The translations under genes and the position numbers were made by a program. This document shows, piece after piece, positions 1 to 9,486 of a DNA stretch of 64,000 nucleotides (its first letter is position 1; each line of letters begins with the position of its first letter). Under the pieces are notes generated by a model, which saw only the letters and a program-made list of their open reading frames with translations, ran no database searches and was not told the origin of the DNA. Source of the stretch: Bacteroidota bacterium. Lineage in GTDB: Bacteria; Bacteroidota; Bacteroidia; Chitinophagales; BACL12. Location: assembly GCA_016706255.1 (NCBI GenBank), contig JADJJZ010000006.1:868001-932000 (forward strand), read 5' to 3'.

Positions 1-1
1 C

Positions 2-1999
2 GCTATCGAATTCGGTTTTGAATTCCAACAGCGTATCGAACGTTTTTATGGTGTAAACCCTATCGGCTTATGGACAATTGCTCGTCAGTTAACTAACAAA
101 CACATCTTAACACTTGATACCGACAATCCAATTTTAGTTATTGATGGTGAAGAATATACTTATGATGAATATTTAAGTACACCGGGTTTATATTTCGGTG
201 AATTTGATACCATCACTTACAACCGTTTATTATTAGAAGATGATCAGGCTTATTTTGATCAGCAATTACGTGATAAATTAAATTCATTAGGTTACAATAT
301 TGGTGAGTTAGACTATATTAATATAGATAACCTTCCTTTAGATGTTTTCTCAATGGATTTATTCAGCGCAGATGAATTATTAAATCAGGGTAGCTCATTA
401 GTTGGTTACAACGGTTATGATTACCTCGGTAATAAAGTAAATGGTGTTGTTTCTTTTAACGACTTCTTTACACAGGAAGAAAACGGATTTAAAACGCGTC
501 CTATAGATGGTTTCAGACCGGTGTATACTGCAGGTTATATTCAAGACAGGTTTAACTTTAACGATATCGTATTCCGTGTAGGTGTGCGTGTTGACCGTTA
601 TGATGCTAACCGTAAAGTATTAAGAGATAAATACTCATTATATGATGTTTATTCAACAGCGGAAGTTGATGGTTCATTTAATCCAAATGGTTCACATCCG
701 GGAAATATTGGTGAAGATTATGTAGTGTATGTTGATGATTTCAACAGCCCTTCACCTACAATTTTAGGTTACCGTAATGAAGATACCTGGTATAATGCAG
801 ATGGTCAGGAAGTTGCTGACCCTAACGTTATTGCTGTTACATCTTCAACAGGTACAATTACACCTTTCGTTGTTGATCCTGATGCAAACATTAAGGATGA
901 AAATTATGACCCGAATTCTTCTTTTGAAGATTATACGCCTCAAATTACAATCATGCCTAGGATTGCATTCTCATTCCCTATTTCTAAAGTGGAAGACAGA
1001 GAAGCATTATTCTTTGCACATTATGATATCTTAACACAACGTCCTCCAACAGGAACAAGCACAACTCCTGCTGATTATTATTTCTTCCTTGAAAATGCAG
1101 GTGCATTATTAGATAACCCGGATTTGAAACCTGAAAAAACAATCGATTATCAGGTTGGTTTCCAACAACAGTTATCCTCATCATCTGTTATCAAAATATC
1201 TGCATTCTATAAAGAATTGCGTGATATGATTCAAATTATCAACGTGCCTTACGCTTATCCATTAACGTATACTACCTATGGTAATATCGACTTTGGAACT
1301 GTAAAAGGTTTATCGGTATCTTATGATATTGCACGTCGTACTCGTAACCTGAAATTATCAACCAGCTATACTTTACAGTTTGCTGACGGAACAGGTTCAA
1401 GTGCAACATCTCAGGTTAACCTTGTTGGTGCCGGTCAACCAAACTTAAGAACAATTATTCCTTTATCATACGACTCACGCCACAGCTTAAAACTCGTTTT
1501 AGATTATCGTTTCGAAGATCCGGATGGTTCACAACCGGCTTGGTTAGACAACGTTGGTTTAAACGTAACATTTAACGCTCGTTCAGGTGAACCTTATACT
1601 CGTCAGGCTAATGCCATCCCTACAGCGCAGTTCGGTGTTCAAAACCGTTCTACATTAGATGGTGCTATCAACGGTTCCCGTTTACCTTGGCATTATCGTA
1701 CTGATATTAAATTAGATAAAGCTTTTGAATTTGGTTTAGGAAAAGCTGAACGCCCTGTATCAATGGACGTTTACCTCTGGGTTCAAAACTTATTAGATGC
1801 AGAAAACGTAATTGCCGTTTACGGTTACACAGGCAACTCGTTGGATGATGGTTACCTTACATCTGCTGAAGGTGTTGAAGCTATCAGCTCACAGGTTGAC
1901 CCTGCATCATTTGTTGACTTGTATACTGTTAAAATGATGAACCCTGATAATTATAGTATTCCTAGAAGAATTCGTTTAGGTGTTTCATTTGATTTCTAA
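2..1999 (+). CDS. TonB-dependent receptor, C-terminal part (5' end outside window)
   Basis: The reading frame is open from base 2, so about 665 C-terminal residues are seen and the start lies upstream. The protein alternates short amphipathic strands with loops and ends in RRIRLGVSFDF; a terminal aromatic residue is typical of outer-membrane barrels. Segments such as the one around 541-600 (IQDRFNFNDIVFRVGVRVDRY), the one around 1120 (NPDLKPEKTIDYQVGFQQ) and the one near 1690 (RLPWHYRTDIKLDKAFEF) match the barrel of TonB-dependent receptors with an N-terminal carboxypeptidase-regulatory-like domain, common in Bacteroidota. It is followed 23 bp later by a large secreted protein and then a PorV-like protein, so the three are probably co-transcribed. 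The ligand cannot be told. The plug and TonB box are not in the window. Confidence 0.88.
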   Translation, partial: AIEFGFEFQQRIERFYGVNPIGLWTIARQLTNKHILTLDTDNPILVIDGEEYTYDEYLSTPGLYFGEFDTITYNRLLLEDDQAYFDQQLRDKLNSLGYNIGELDYINIDNLPLDVFSMDLFSADELLNQGSSLVGYNGYDYLGNKVNGVVSFNDFFTQEENGFKTRPIDGFRPVYTAGYIQDRFNFNDIVFRVGVRVDRYDANRKVLRDKYSLYDVYSTAEVDGSFNPNGSHPGNIGEDYVVYVDDFNSPSPTILGYRNEDTWYNADGQEVADPNVIAVTSSTGTITPFVVDPDANIKDENYDPNSSFEDYTPQITIMPRIAFSFPISKVEDREALFFAHYDILTQRPPTGTSTTPADYYFFLENAGALLDNPDLKPEKTIDYQVGFQQQLSSSSVIKISAFYKELRDMIQIINVPYAYPLTYTTYGNIDFGTVKGLSVSYDIARRTRNLKLSTSYTLQFADGTGSSATSQVNLVGAGQPNLRTIIPLSYDSRHSLKLVLDYRFEDPDGSQPAWLDNVGLNVTFNARSGEPYTRQANAIPTAQFGVQNRSTLDGAINGSRLPWHYRTDIKLDKAFEFGLGKAERPVSMDVYLWVQNLLDAENVIAVYGYTGNSLDDGYLTSAEGVEAISSQVDPASFVDLYTVKMMNPDNYSIPRRIRLGVSFDF

Positions 2000-2022
2000 T
2001 AATAAAAGTTAAACTGGTAGAT

Positions 2023-5000
2023 ATGTATAAAAATAAATTTAGTTGGATGTTAATTCTGTTCATGTTCATTGGCTTGAATGTTCAAGCTAAGGAGAATATG
2101 GGTATAACAGGAAAACGAACCAATGCCTATGCAAAACTGAACGCCGGTTGTGCGGATGCTACAACTCAGGTGGATCTCGACATCAATAACGTAAGATGTC
2201 GTTTATTGGGTGCCGGCGATTTTTGGTGGGACCTTGATAATGATGCGAAATACGAAATTCCTAAAGTTGACCCTACAACAGGTGCAATTCCTGTAAGCTC
2301 TAGCTTTGCAGGTGCTCTTTGGATTGGTGGTATTGATGCAGGTGGACAGCTTAAAATTGCTGCACAAACCTACCGTCAGAGCGGTAACGACTTCTGGCCT
2401 GGACCACTTGATGCTGACGGAACAATTGAAGAAGCTACCTGTAACGCTTATGACCGTCACTGGAAAATTAACAGAACAGATATTGATGATTTCTTTGAAA
2501 CAATTTTATCTTATGGCGGAAATCCCGGAGTAACTACTACACCGGCATTAATTCCGGAAGGTGAAATTCCATCTATTATTCGCGAATGGCCGGGTGTTGG
2601 TAACCAGTACGCAACCGGAAAAGCTGGCGAATTATTAGATGTTCAAAAAGATTTAGCTCCGTTTGTTGACGTAAATTTTGATGGTCTATATTCTCCTGAA
2701 TTAGGTGAATATCCTGATATTGATGGTGACCAGGCAATTTTCTGGGTGTATAACGATAAAGGTAATATCCATACCGAATCAGGTGGAGATGCTATCGGTA
2801 TTGAAATCCAGGCTTTAGCTTTCGGTTTCCAAACTAACGATGAAATCAACGACATGACGTTCTATCGTTATAAAGTAACCAACTACGCAACTACAACACT
2901 CGACTCAACTTATTTTGGTCAGTGGGTTGACTCCGACTTAGGTGCTTTTGATGATGACTGGGTTGGTTGCGATACTGTATTGTCGTTAGGTATGTGTTAT
3001 AATGGTGACTTAAATGATGGTCCAACTTCTCCAAATTATGGTGCTAATCCACCTATTTTTGGAACTGACTTTTTCCAGGGCCCTATCAAATATATTTTAG
3101 ATGACGGTGTTATTGTTGATAGCGTTCGTCTCGGAATGTCAGCATTCTTATATTATAATAATGACTTCTCCGTAATCGGTAACCCTGAGGTTGCTGCACA
3201 TTATTACGGTTATATGTCAGGAACATGGAAAGACGGTTCTCCTTTCACAAAAGGTGGAAACGGATACGGTGGAACTGAATTATCAAATTATATATTCCCA
3301 AGTGATCCTTCTGACCCTACAGGTTGGAGTGAATGTACTGAAAGCAACCCTGCGGCTGACCGTCGTTATTTGCAATCATCAGGTCCTTTCAAATTATTGC
3401 CTGGTGCAAAAAATGAAATTGTAATGGGTGCTATCTGGGTTCGCCCTCCGGTATCGGGTGGTTGTCAAACTTCATTTGATTTAGCACGTTTAGCTGACCA
3501 GAAAGCACAGGCTTTATTTGATGCAGACTTCCAGTTAATTGGTGGTCCTGATGCTCCGGATATGGACTTGCGTGAATTAGATCAGCAGGTTGTTATTTCA
3601 CTTACAAACGGCCCAACTTCAAATAATATCGGTGAAAGTTACCAGGAAACAGACCCACTTATTGTGAGTATTGTAAGCCAGTTACCTGACAGCGTTATTG
3701 AAGCAAATCCGGGATTAAATGATACTACCTATAATTTCCAGGGATATAAAATTTATCAGTTGGAAAATTCACAGGTATCACCTTCTGAATATACTGATGT
3801 AACAAAAGCAAAATTGATTTATCAGTGCGATTTAAAAGATGATGTAATTAAAATTGTTAACTACAGTTTTGATGTAACCATCGGAAGTGATGTTCCTGAA
3901 TTAATGGTTGAAGGAAACAATGAAGGTGTTAAACATACTTTCCTTGTAACTGACGATGCATTTGCTGAAGGTTCAACTAAACTAATCAACTTCAAAACTT
4001 ATTACTTCTCAGTTGTATCTTATTCTTACAACAACTTCAGTGATTATGAACCAACTGATCCTAACTCTCAGAAACGTCCGTATCTTGAAGGAAGAAAAAA
4101 TATTAAAATTTATACAGCAATTCCACACAAACCGGATCCGGAAAATGGTGGTATGGTGTTAAATGCTGAATATGGTGATGGTCCGGATATTACTAAAATT
4201 GAAGGTATCGGTAATGGTGGTAATTTCCAGATATTAACTGAAGAAACTGTTAATTCGTTAATTACTACTGCTCCAACAATTAAAGAGCCAATTTATAAAG
4301 GCAGAAATGCACCAATCGACGTAATGGTTTACGATCCGGTTCGTTTACCTGCTGCTGATTTTGAATTGAAATTAATTGACTCAACAAATTCAAGCCCGAT
4401 TAATCCTGATAGTACCTGGTGGGTTTTAACTAACCTTACTGATGGTAATATTGTAGTATCAGATTTCCCTATAAATATTGTCAACGAACAGGTTATTCCT
4501 GAATGGGGACTTTCAGTTACGGTAAAAAATGTATTTGATCCGGGTGGACAAACCGTTAGTGGAACCTTTATTGAAAAGGAAGAAAATAACGGATTTATTG
4601 ATGCAACATTAACCTATGAAGATCCAAATAAACAATGGTTATTAGGTGTGCCTGATAATGATGGTACCATTTTAGACTGGATTCGTTCAGGTATTGCAGT
4701 GGATGGTGCTTTTGCCGATGTATTACCTAACCCTGACGAAAATCAGGTGTTTGAAGGTGTGCTTGGCGGAACTTGGGCGCCTACAGAAATTGTAGCATTC
4801 AATACCGGTGATGTACCTTATATGCCATTGCGTTCAATCACAGGTTTAAGACCTCAGATTCCACTTGAAGAAACAATAGGTGTAGATGTGGTATTTACAT
4901 CAGATGTAAGCAAATGGTCTCGTTGTATTGTTGTGGAAAGTGGTGAATGTACTACCGTTCGCGATGAAGATAAACTGGATTTACGCCAATTACCTGCTGT

Positions 5001-5907
5001 TGATGCAACAGGTGCTGTAGAACCGGGAACAGAAAAAGGTTTCTCTTATTTCCCAGGTTATGCAATTGATGTTGAAACAGGTCGCCGCGTAAACATTTTC
5101 TTTGGTGAAGATGGTTGTTCAGGTCAGCCTGACGGTCGCGGAAAAGATATGGTATGGAATCCTTCTTCTACTTTCTTTGACGAAACATTTAATCCTGTTT
5201 ATGGTGGTAAACACTATTTATATGTAACTAAATCAACATATGATGGTTGTGCTGCTATCCATGATTCATTAGAATGGATAGGTGGAGTTAAACCTGAAAC
5301 ATCTGTTTACAAAGACATCTTTAAAAATGTGGTTTGGATTTCAATGCCTTTCCTTGCAGAAGGTTACTCTTCTGAAGTAGGTAAACCTTTTAACATACCA
5401 ACTAAAACAACAGTAAGTTTAAGGGTTACTAAACCATACTTGTCGTATTTTGTAACAGGCGAAAACTTAGGTTCACCTTTATATCGTTTCAGCACTGCAA
5501 ATCTTGCAGCCACTGTAAATGATGAGGCAACAGCAAGTAGTGCGCTTGATTTAATCAGAGTAGTTCCTAACCCTTATTATGCATATTCTGCATATGAAAC
5601 AAGTTCACTCGACAACAATGTGAAAATCACTAACCTGCCTGCACAATGTACGGTTTCGATATTTACATTAGATGGAACTTTGATTCGCCGTTTTGAACGT
5701 GATGTAACAACTGATAATACATCAGGTGGTTCATTGAACTCTAAATCAAATAACCTCGATTCATCAATTGACTGGGATCTTAAAAACGAGAAAAATGTAC
5801 CTGTAGCAAGTGGTATGTATATTATACATATCGATGCCGGTTCACTCGGAGAAACCACTGTTAAATGGTTCGGCGTTATGAGACCTATTGACCTGGATAC
5901 ATTCTAA
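2023..5907 (+). CDS. Large secreted protein with FlgD-like C-terminal domain
   Basis: This 1294-residue protein has a signal peptide (hydrophobic core MLILFMFIGLNVQA, cleavage probably after residue 22). The body has an Asp-rich stretch near residues 215-245 (VDVNFDGLYSPELGEYPDIDGDQ broken over that span), which resembles calcium-binding segments of large Bacteroidota secreted proteins. The last 130 residues start with VVPNPYYAYSAYE and contain ASGMYIIHID and then TTVKWFGVMRP, which fits a FlgD-Ig-like fold as found near the end of T9SS-related cargo. There is no classic type A ending (KKFLK or similar). It lies between a TonB receptor and a PorV/PorQ-like gene (21 bp gap). The role is inferred to be an exported or surface partner of that unit; no enzymatic motif was recognised. 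Confidence 0.75.
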   Translation: MYKNKFSWMLILFMFIGLNVQAKENMGITGKRTNAYAKLNAGCADATTQVDLDINNVRCRLLGAGDFWWDLDNDAKYEIPKVDPTTGAIPVSSSFAGALWIGGIDAGGQLKIAAQTYRQSGNDFWPGPLDADGTIEEATCNAYDRHWKINRTDIDDFFETILSYGGNPGVTTTPALIPEGEIPSIIREWPGVGNQYATGKAGELLDVQKDLAPFVDVNFDGLYSPELGEYPDIDGDQAIFWVYNDKGNIHTESGGDAIGIEIQALAFGFQTNDEINDMTFYRYKVTNYATTTLDSTYFGQWVDSDLGAFDDDWVGCDTVLSLGMCYNGDLNDGPTSPNYGANPPIFGTDFFQGPIKYILDDGVIVDSVRLGMSAFLYYNNDFSVIGNPEVAAHYYGYMSGTWKDGSPFTKGGNGYGGTELSNYIFPSDPSDPTGWSECTESNPAADRRYLQSSGPFKLLPGAKNEIVMGAIWVRPPVSGGCQTSFDLARLADQKAQALFDADFQLIGGPDAPDMDLRELDQQVVISLTNGPTSNNIGESYQETDPLIVSIVSQLPDSVIEANPGLNDTTYNFQGYKIYQLENSQVSPSEYTDVTKAKLIYQCDLKDDVIKIVNYSFDVTIGSDVPELMVEGNNEGVKHTFLVTDDAFAEGSTKLINFKTYYFSVVSYSYNNFSDYEPTDPNSQKRPYLEGRKNIKIYTAIPHKPDPENGGMVLNAEYGDGPDITKIEGIGNGGNFQILTEETVNSLITTAPTIKEPIYKGRNAPIDVMVYDPVRLPAADFELKLIDSTNSSPINPDSTWWVLTNLTDGNIVVSDFPINIVNEQVIPEWGLSVTVKNVFDPGGQTVSGTFIEKEENNGFIDATLTYEDPNKQWLLGVPDNDGTILDWIRSGIAVDGAFADVLPNPDENQVFEGVLGGTWAPTEIVAFNTGDVPYMPLRSITGLRPQIPLEETIGVDVVFTSDVSKWSRCIVVESGECTTVRDEDKLDLRQLPAVDATGAVEPGTEKGFSYFPGYAIDVETGRRVNIFFGEDGCSGQPDGRGKDMVWNPSSTFFDETFNPVYGGKHYLYVTKSTYDGCAAIHDSLEWIGGVKPETSVYKDIFKNVVWISMPFLAEGYSSEVGKPFNIPTKTTVSLRVTKPYLSYFVTGENLGSPLYRFSTANLAATVNDEATASSALDLIRVVPNPYYAYSAYETSSLDNNVKITNLPAQCTVSIFTLDGTLIRRFERDVTTDNTSGGSLNSKSNNLDSSIDWDLKNEKNVPVASGMYIIHIDAGSLGETTVKWFGVMRPIDLDTF

Positions 5908-5928
5908 AACCTGAAACACTAGACCAAA

Positions 5929-6981
5929 ATGAGAAAACTTTTAATAGCTTTTACGATAATGATGCCTGCTGCATTGATAGCAGGAAATCCCGACCGTTCG
6001 GGTGAAGCAGGTGCTTCAGAATTATTGATCGATCCATGGGCACAAAGCAGTGGTTGGTATGGCTTAAATATTTCTTCCGTTCAGGGAGTGGAAGCACCAA
6101 ATATCAACGTTGCCGGTATGTCGTTCCTTGATGGCTCCCAATTGGAGTTTTCAAGAACAGAATGGCTTGTTGGTACCGATATCAGCCTCAACACTTTTGG
6201 GTTTGCCCAAAAAATTGGTGATGGCGCAATCGGTTTAACACTTACTTCTATGGACCTCGGTGAAATTGAAGTAACTACTACCGATAACCCTGATGGAACA
6301 GGTGCTTTTTATAAGCCACGTTTCAGTAATCTTGGTTTATCGTACTCTAAAAAATTCGCCGATTACCTGAGTGGCGGTCTTACCGTTCGTGTAATTACCG
6401 AAAGTATTTCCGACGTTAAGGCAATTGGTGTTGCCATGGATGTAGGAATTCAATATATCACAGGTAGTGAAGCCCACCCTGAACAAATTAAAATGGGTAT
6501 CGCCCTCAGAAACGTTGGAACTCCAATGAAATTCAGTGGCGATGGTCTTAGCTTCAGAGGAAATGTTCCGGATGGCGATTATTCAATGACCCAGGATTTC
6601 CGTTCAGAAAGCTTCGAATTGCCTTCTTTACTCGCAATTGGCGCTTCTTACGATTTCTATTTTGGTCAAACTAACCGCCTTACTTTGGTTGGTAACTTCA
6701 CATCTAACTCGTTTTATAAAGATCAGTTCGGTGCAGGTATGGAATATGCACTGAAAGTGAAAAATACTGAAATGTTTATGTTGCGCGCCGCTTACCGCTA
6801 TGAAAATGGTATCACCAGCGACATTGACCGCACCAGTGCCAACACAGGTATTGCTGCCGGTATCACTTTCCAGTATCCAATCGACGATTTAGGCCAAAAC
6901 CTCGTAGCATTAAATTATTCTTACAGAACATCATATCAGTATGAAGGCTCACATTGCTTTGGCCTTCGTTTGAGCTTCTGA
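5929..6981 (+). CDS. PorV/PorQ-family outer-membrane protein
   Basis: The 350-residue product has a signal peptide (residues 1-18, LLIAFTIMMPAALIAG) followed by NPDRSGEAGASELLIDPWA. This early Gly/Ala-rich segment with a short Trp-containing patch is typical of PorV/PorQ-family proteins. The rest is a run of beta strands that ends in Phe (HCFGLRLSF), as expected for a 14-strand FadL-like barrel. PorV is the T9SS shuttle protein that carries cargo from the translocon to the attachment complex; paralogues encoded beside one cargo gene are frequent. Here the upstream neighbour is a 1294-residue secreted protein, which suggests a dedicated partner. It could be a paralogue rather than the core PorV. 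Confidence 0.75.
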   Translation: MRKLLIAFTIMMPAALIAGNPDRSGEAGASELLIDPWAQSSGWYGLNISSVQGVEAPNINVAGMSFLDGSQLEFSRTEWLVGTDISLNTFGFAQKIGDGAIGLTLTSMDLGEIEVTTTDNPDGTGAFYKPRFSNLGLSYSKKFADYLSGGLTVRVITESISDVKAIGVAMDVGIQYITGSEAHPEQIKMGIALRNVGTPMKFSGDGLSFRGNVPDGDYSMTQDFRSESFELPSLLAIGASYDFYFGQTNRLTLVGNFTSNSFYKDQFGAGMEYALKVKNTEMFMLRAAYRYENGITSDIDRTSANTGIAAGITFQYPIDDLGQNLVALNYSYRTSYQYEGSHCFGLRLSF

Positions 6982-7002
6982 TAAAATTCTTTTATAACTT
7001 TG
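6969..7002 (+). promoter_or_regulatory. Promoter for greA
   Basis: A perfect Bacteroidota -7 element TAACTTTG lies at 6995-7002, with TTTG at 6969-6972, inside the end of the upstream gene, as a possible -33 element (22 bp spacer, slightly long). Transcription would begin around 7007, about 50 bp before greA. Confidence 0.55.
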
Positions 7003-7004
7003 CG

Positions 7005-7040
7005 GAAACGTTTCTGAACAAGGAACGTTTCTTTTTTTTT
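7005..7040 (+). terminator. Hairpin plus T-run after the PorV-like gene
   Basis: GAAACGTT (7005-7012) pairs with AACGTTTC (7024-7031), followed by nine T. It fits an intrinsic terminator of the upstream unit. It sits just downstream of the greA -7 element, so a greA transcript would start inside the stem and escape it. Confidence 0.65.
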
Positions 7041-7057
7041 ATTTTAAACTTGACCAT

Positions 7058-7531
7058 ATGGCTGATACTATCTATTTGAGTAAAGAGGGAATGGAAAACC
7101 TAAAAGTGGAAATCCAGGAATTGAAAACGAAGGGTCGCGCTGAAATGTCACGACAAATTAAAGAAGCCCGTGAAAAAGGTGACTTGTCGGAAAACGCTGA
7201 ATATGACGCTGCGAAAGAAGCTCAGGGCTTAATGGAAATGAAAATTGCCAAGCTGGAAGAACTGCTCATGAACGCGCGTTTATTAGATGAGTCTAAAATT
7301 GATACCTCAAAAGTATCTGTATTTACCACTGTTAAACTGCATGATACCAAGTTTAAAAAAGATATTAAATACACCTTGGTATCTGAAAAAGAAGCCGATA
7401 TTAAAACAGGCAAAATATCAGTAACTTCTCCAATTGGAAAAGGATTATTGGGCAAAACAGTCGGTGAAACAGTCAAAATTACTGTTCCTGCCGGCGAAAT
7501 TGAATTTAAAATTTTAGAAATTACGATCTAA
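7058..7531 (+). CDS. greA: Transcription elongation factor GreA
   Basis: The 157 residues match the family length. GreA rescues backtracked RNA polymerase by stimulating transcript cleavage. The N-terminal coiled coil includes AREKGDLSENAEYDAAKEA (about residues 37-55), whose acidic tip residues reach the polymerase active site. The C-terminal globular domain has TSPIGKGLLGKTVGETVKI and ends in VPAGEIEFKILEI, the usual GreA closing block. It has its own -7 element and is followed after 2 bp by a HIT protein, so the two are probably co-transcribed. No unusual residues were seen. Confidence 0.96.
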   Translation: MADTIYLSKEGMENLKVEIQELKTKGRAEMSRQIKEAREKGDLSENAEYDAAKEAQGLMEMKIAKLEELLMNARLLDESKIDTSKVSVFTTVKLHDTKFKKDIKYTLVSEKEADIKTGKISVTSPIGKGLLGKTVGETVKITVPAGEIEFKILEITI

Positions 7532-7533
7532 TT

Positions 7534-7929
7534 ATGCCTACTATTTTCAGCAGAATTATAAGCGGAGAAATACCTTGTCATAAAATTGATGAAAACGAAC
7601 GCTATTTCGCTTTTCTTGATATCATGCCATTAGCTCCCGGTCACGTATTGGTAGTTCCTAAAGTTCCTGTTGATTATATTTTTGATTTGGATGATGATTT
7701 ACTCGCAGGCATGTTGCCCTTCGCAAAACGCATTGCACATGCCATGGAAAAAGTAATTTCCTGCGAACGTATCGGTATTTCTGTAATCGGGCTCGAAGTT
7801 CCGCATGCACATATTCATCTGATTCCTTTGCGCACAATGGATGATATTAATTTCAGCAGACCAAAATTGAAAATGAGTAGTGCCGAACTTGCCCAAATAG
7901 CCGCAAAAATTATCAGCAACCTCGAATAA
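7534..7929 (+). CDS. HIT-family nucleotide-binding protein
   Basis: This is a 131-residue histidine-triad protein. The motif is HAHIHLIPL, with H91, H93 and H95 forming the His-x-His-x-His nucleotide-phosphate site. The N-terminal FSRIISGEIPCHKI and the segment DIMPLAPGHVLVVPK are standard for the HINT/PKCI branch, which hydrolyses adenosine phosphoramidates. It is 2 bp downstream of greA and converges with ruvC (1 bp between the stop codons). The physiological substrate is unknown. Confidence 0.93.
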   Translation: MPTIFSRIISGEIPCHKIDENERYFAFLDIMPLAPGHVLVVPKVPVDYIFDLDDDLLAGMLPFAKRIAHAMEKVISCERIGISVIGLEVPHAHIHLIPLRTMDDINFSRPKLKMSSAELAQIAAKIISNLE

Positions 7930-7930
7930 A

Positions 7931-8494
7931 TTATTTTACTTTATTCGGATTAGCCTGGATAAAATCATTCCAGTTTTTAAATTGTTTGCCGGTAACCGCA
8001 ATTTTTTTAGAAGCATTGTAGTGACAAACTGCAACGGCAAGTGCATCGGTTTCATCAAAATATTTTGGCAATTCCGTAAGGTTTAGTGTCGACATTAACA
8101 TTTTAGCCACCTGCTCTTTGCTGGCATTTCCGCGACCGGTTATACTTTGTTTTATGCGGCGCGGACTATATTCCGTTACATCCAGCGATTTACTTGCTCC
8201 TGCAACAATAGCGGCGCCTTGAGCCCTGCCGAGTTTGAGCATCGATTGCACATTTTTTCCAAAAAACGGGGCTTCAATTGCCATCGAAAGTGGCTGGTAA
8301 GTATCAATCAGCGAACATAATTTTGTATAAATAATGCCTAACCGTACAAAATGATCATCGGTTTTTTTTAGCATAATTACCCCGTTAATCAATATTTTGA
8401 TAGTATTTTTATCGGCACAAATTACACTGTAACCCAATATATTTGTTCCGGGGTCGACCCCCATAATGATTTGTTGTTTAGAATTTACCGACAT
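7931..8494 (-). CDS. ruvC: Holliday junction endonuclease RuvC
   Basis: With the start at the ATG at 8494 the protein has 187 residues, the usual RuvC length. A longer frame to 8569 adds 25 residues with no family support and runs into the divergent gene. RuvC resolves Holliday junctions together with RuvAB. The RNase H-like acidic residues are visible: D14 in MGVDPGTNILGYS, E74 in MAIEAPFF, and D147/D150 in YFDETDALAVAV. A near-match -7 element (TATTTTTC on the - strand, 8508-8515) lies just upstream. The adjacent + gene begins only about 11 bp away. Confidence 0.95.
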   Translation of the reverse strand: MSVNSKQQIIMGVDPGTNILGYSVICADKNTIKILINGVIMLKKTDDHFVRLGIIYTKLCSLIDTYQPLSMAIEAPFFGKNVQSMLKLGRAQGAAIVAGASKSLDVTEYSPRRIKQSITGRGNASKEQVAKMLMSTLNLTELPKYFDETDALAVAVCHYNASKKIAVTGKQFKNWNDFIQANPNKVK

Positions 8495-8505
8495 TCGCCT
8501 TCGAA

Positions 8506-9486
8506 TTGAAAAATAAAAGCAATAAAACGATTTTCTGGTCCGTTGCCATAAAAGTAACGGTTTTTGCACTATTGCTGTTTGCGCTTTATAAACAACTATA
8601 TCTCAATAAAGAAGCAAAAACAATCCCGCAACAATTATCAAATATCGATACCGGCAAACTGTTTTTTTATTTAATCATTCTTTTTTTCCTCATGTTGCTC
8701 AACTGGGGAATAGAAGCGTATAAATGGAAATTTCTTGTCCAAAAAATAAATCCCATCAAATTACAACGCACTTTCAAAGCAGTTTGGACAGGCGTAACAC
8801 TCGGATTATTTACCCCAAACCGGGTTGGTGAATTTGGTGGCCGTATTTTATATGTTCCACGTAAATTCCGAATTAAAGCCGTAATTGTTTCTCTCATCGG
8901 TAGTTTTAGTCAGAACATTGCTACCATATTTTTTGGTGTGATCGGACTTATCATTTATCTCCACCAGATAGAACAAATCACTTTATCCGTAACCTTTGCT
9001 GTAGGGCTTGTAAGTGCCATTACAATTGTACTGTTGCTCATGGCTTATTACAATCTCGACGTGGTAGTTCAGCTTTTTAAGCGAAACAAGTTTTTAAAAC
9101 GGATTTATCCTTATACATCTATATTAGGAGAATATCATTCACGAGAGCTTACAATCATACTGCTGCTTGCGTTTTGGCGTTATTCTGTATATACGGCACA
9201 GTATTTGATTTTTCTTAGATTGTTTGGGGCAGAAATAAATTTATTGAACGGAATTGCAGCAATCGGTGTAATCTATCTGGCCCAAACGGTGATACCAAGT
9301 TTTGCAGTGGTTGAGTTGTTAACCAGATTACCGGTAGCCACATTGATATTTTACAATTATGGCATACCAATTGGAATAACACTGGCAGCAACAACAAGTA
9401 TTTGGATTTTAAACCTGATATTACCGGCAGTTTTAGGATATGTTTTTATTATCAGATATAATTTTTTTAAAAACAGACAATCATGA
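8506..9486 (+). CDS. Flippase-like integral membrane protein (lysylphosphatidylglycerol synthase TM-domain family)
   Basis: The 326-residue protein has about eight hydrophobic segments, the first near residues 10-26 (FWSVAIKVTVFALLLFALY). The GEFGGRILYVPRKFR segment and the overall pattern resemble the UPF0104 / lysylphosphatidylglycerol synthase membrane domain family. The start is a TTG at 8506 because no ATG occurs before residue 60; this start is uncertain and leaves only 11 bp to divergent ruvC. The last four bases overlap the next gene (ATGA at 9483), so they are translationally coupled. Function is unknown; membrane lipid handling is an inference from the family. Confidence 0.72.
   Translation: MKNKSNKTIFWSVAIKVTVFALLLFALYKQLYLNKEAKTIPQQLSNIDTGKLFFYLIILFFLMLLNWGIEAYKWKFLVQKINPIKLQRTFKAVWTGVTLGLFTPNRVGEFGGRILYVPRKFRIKAVIVSLIGSFSQNIATIFFGVIGLIIYLHQIEQITLSVTFAVGLVSAITIVLLLMAYYNLDVVVQLFKRNKFLKRIYPYTSILGEYHSRELTIILLLAFWRYSVYTAQYLIFLRLFGAEINLLNGIAAIGVIYLAQTVIPSFAVVELLTRLPVATLIFYNYGIPIGITLAATTSIWILNLILPAVLGYVFIIRYNFFKNRQS

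Noticed and set aside
8495..8569. N-terminal extension of RuvC
   Set aside because: Twenty-five residues unlike the family, overlapping the divergent gene.
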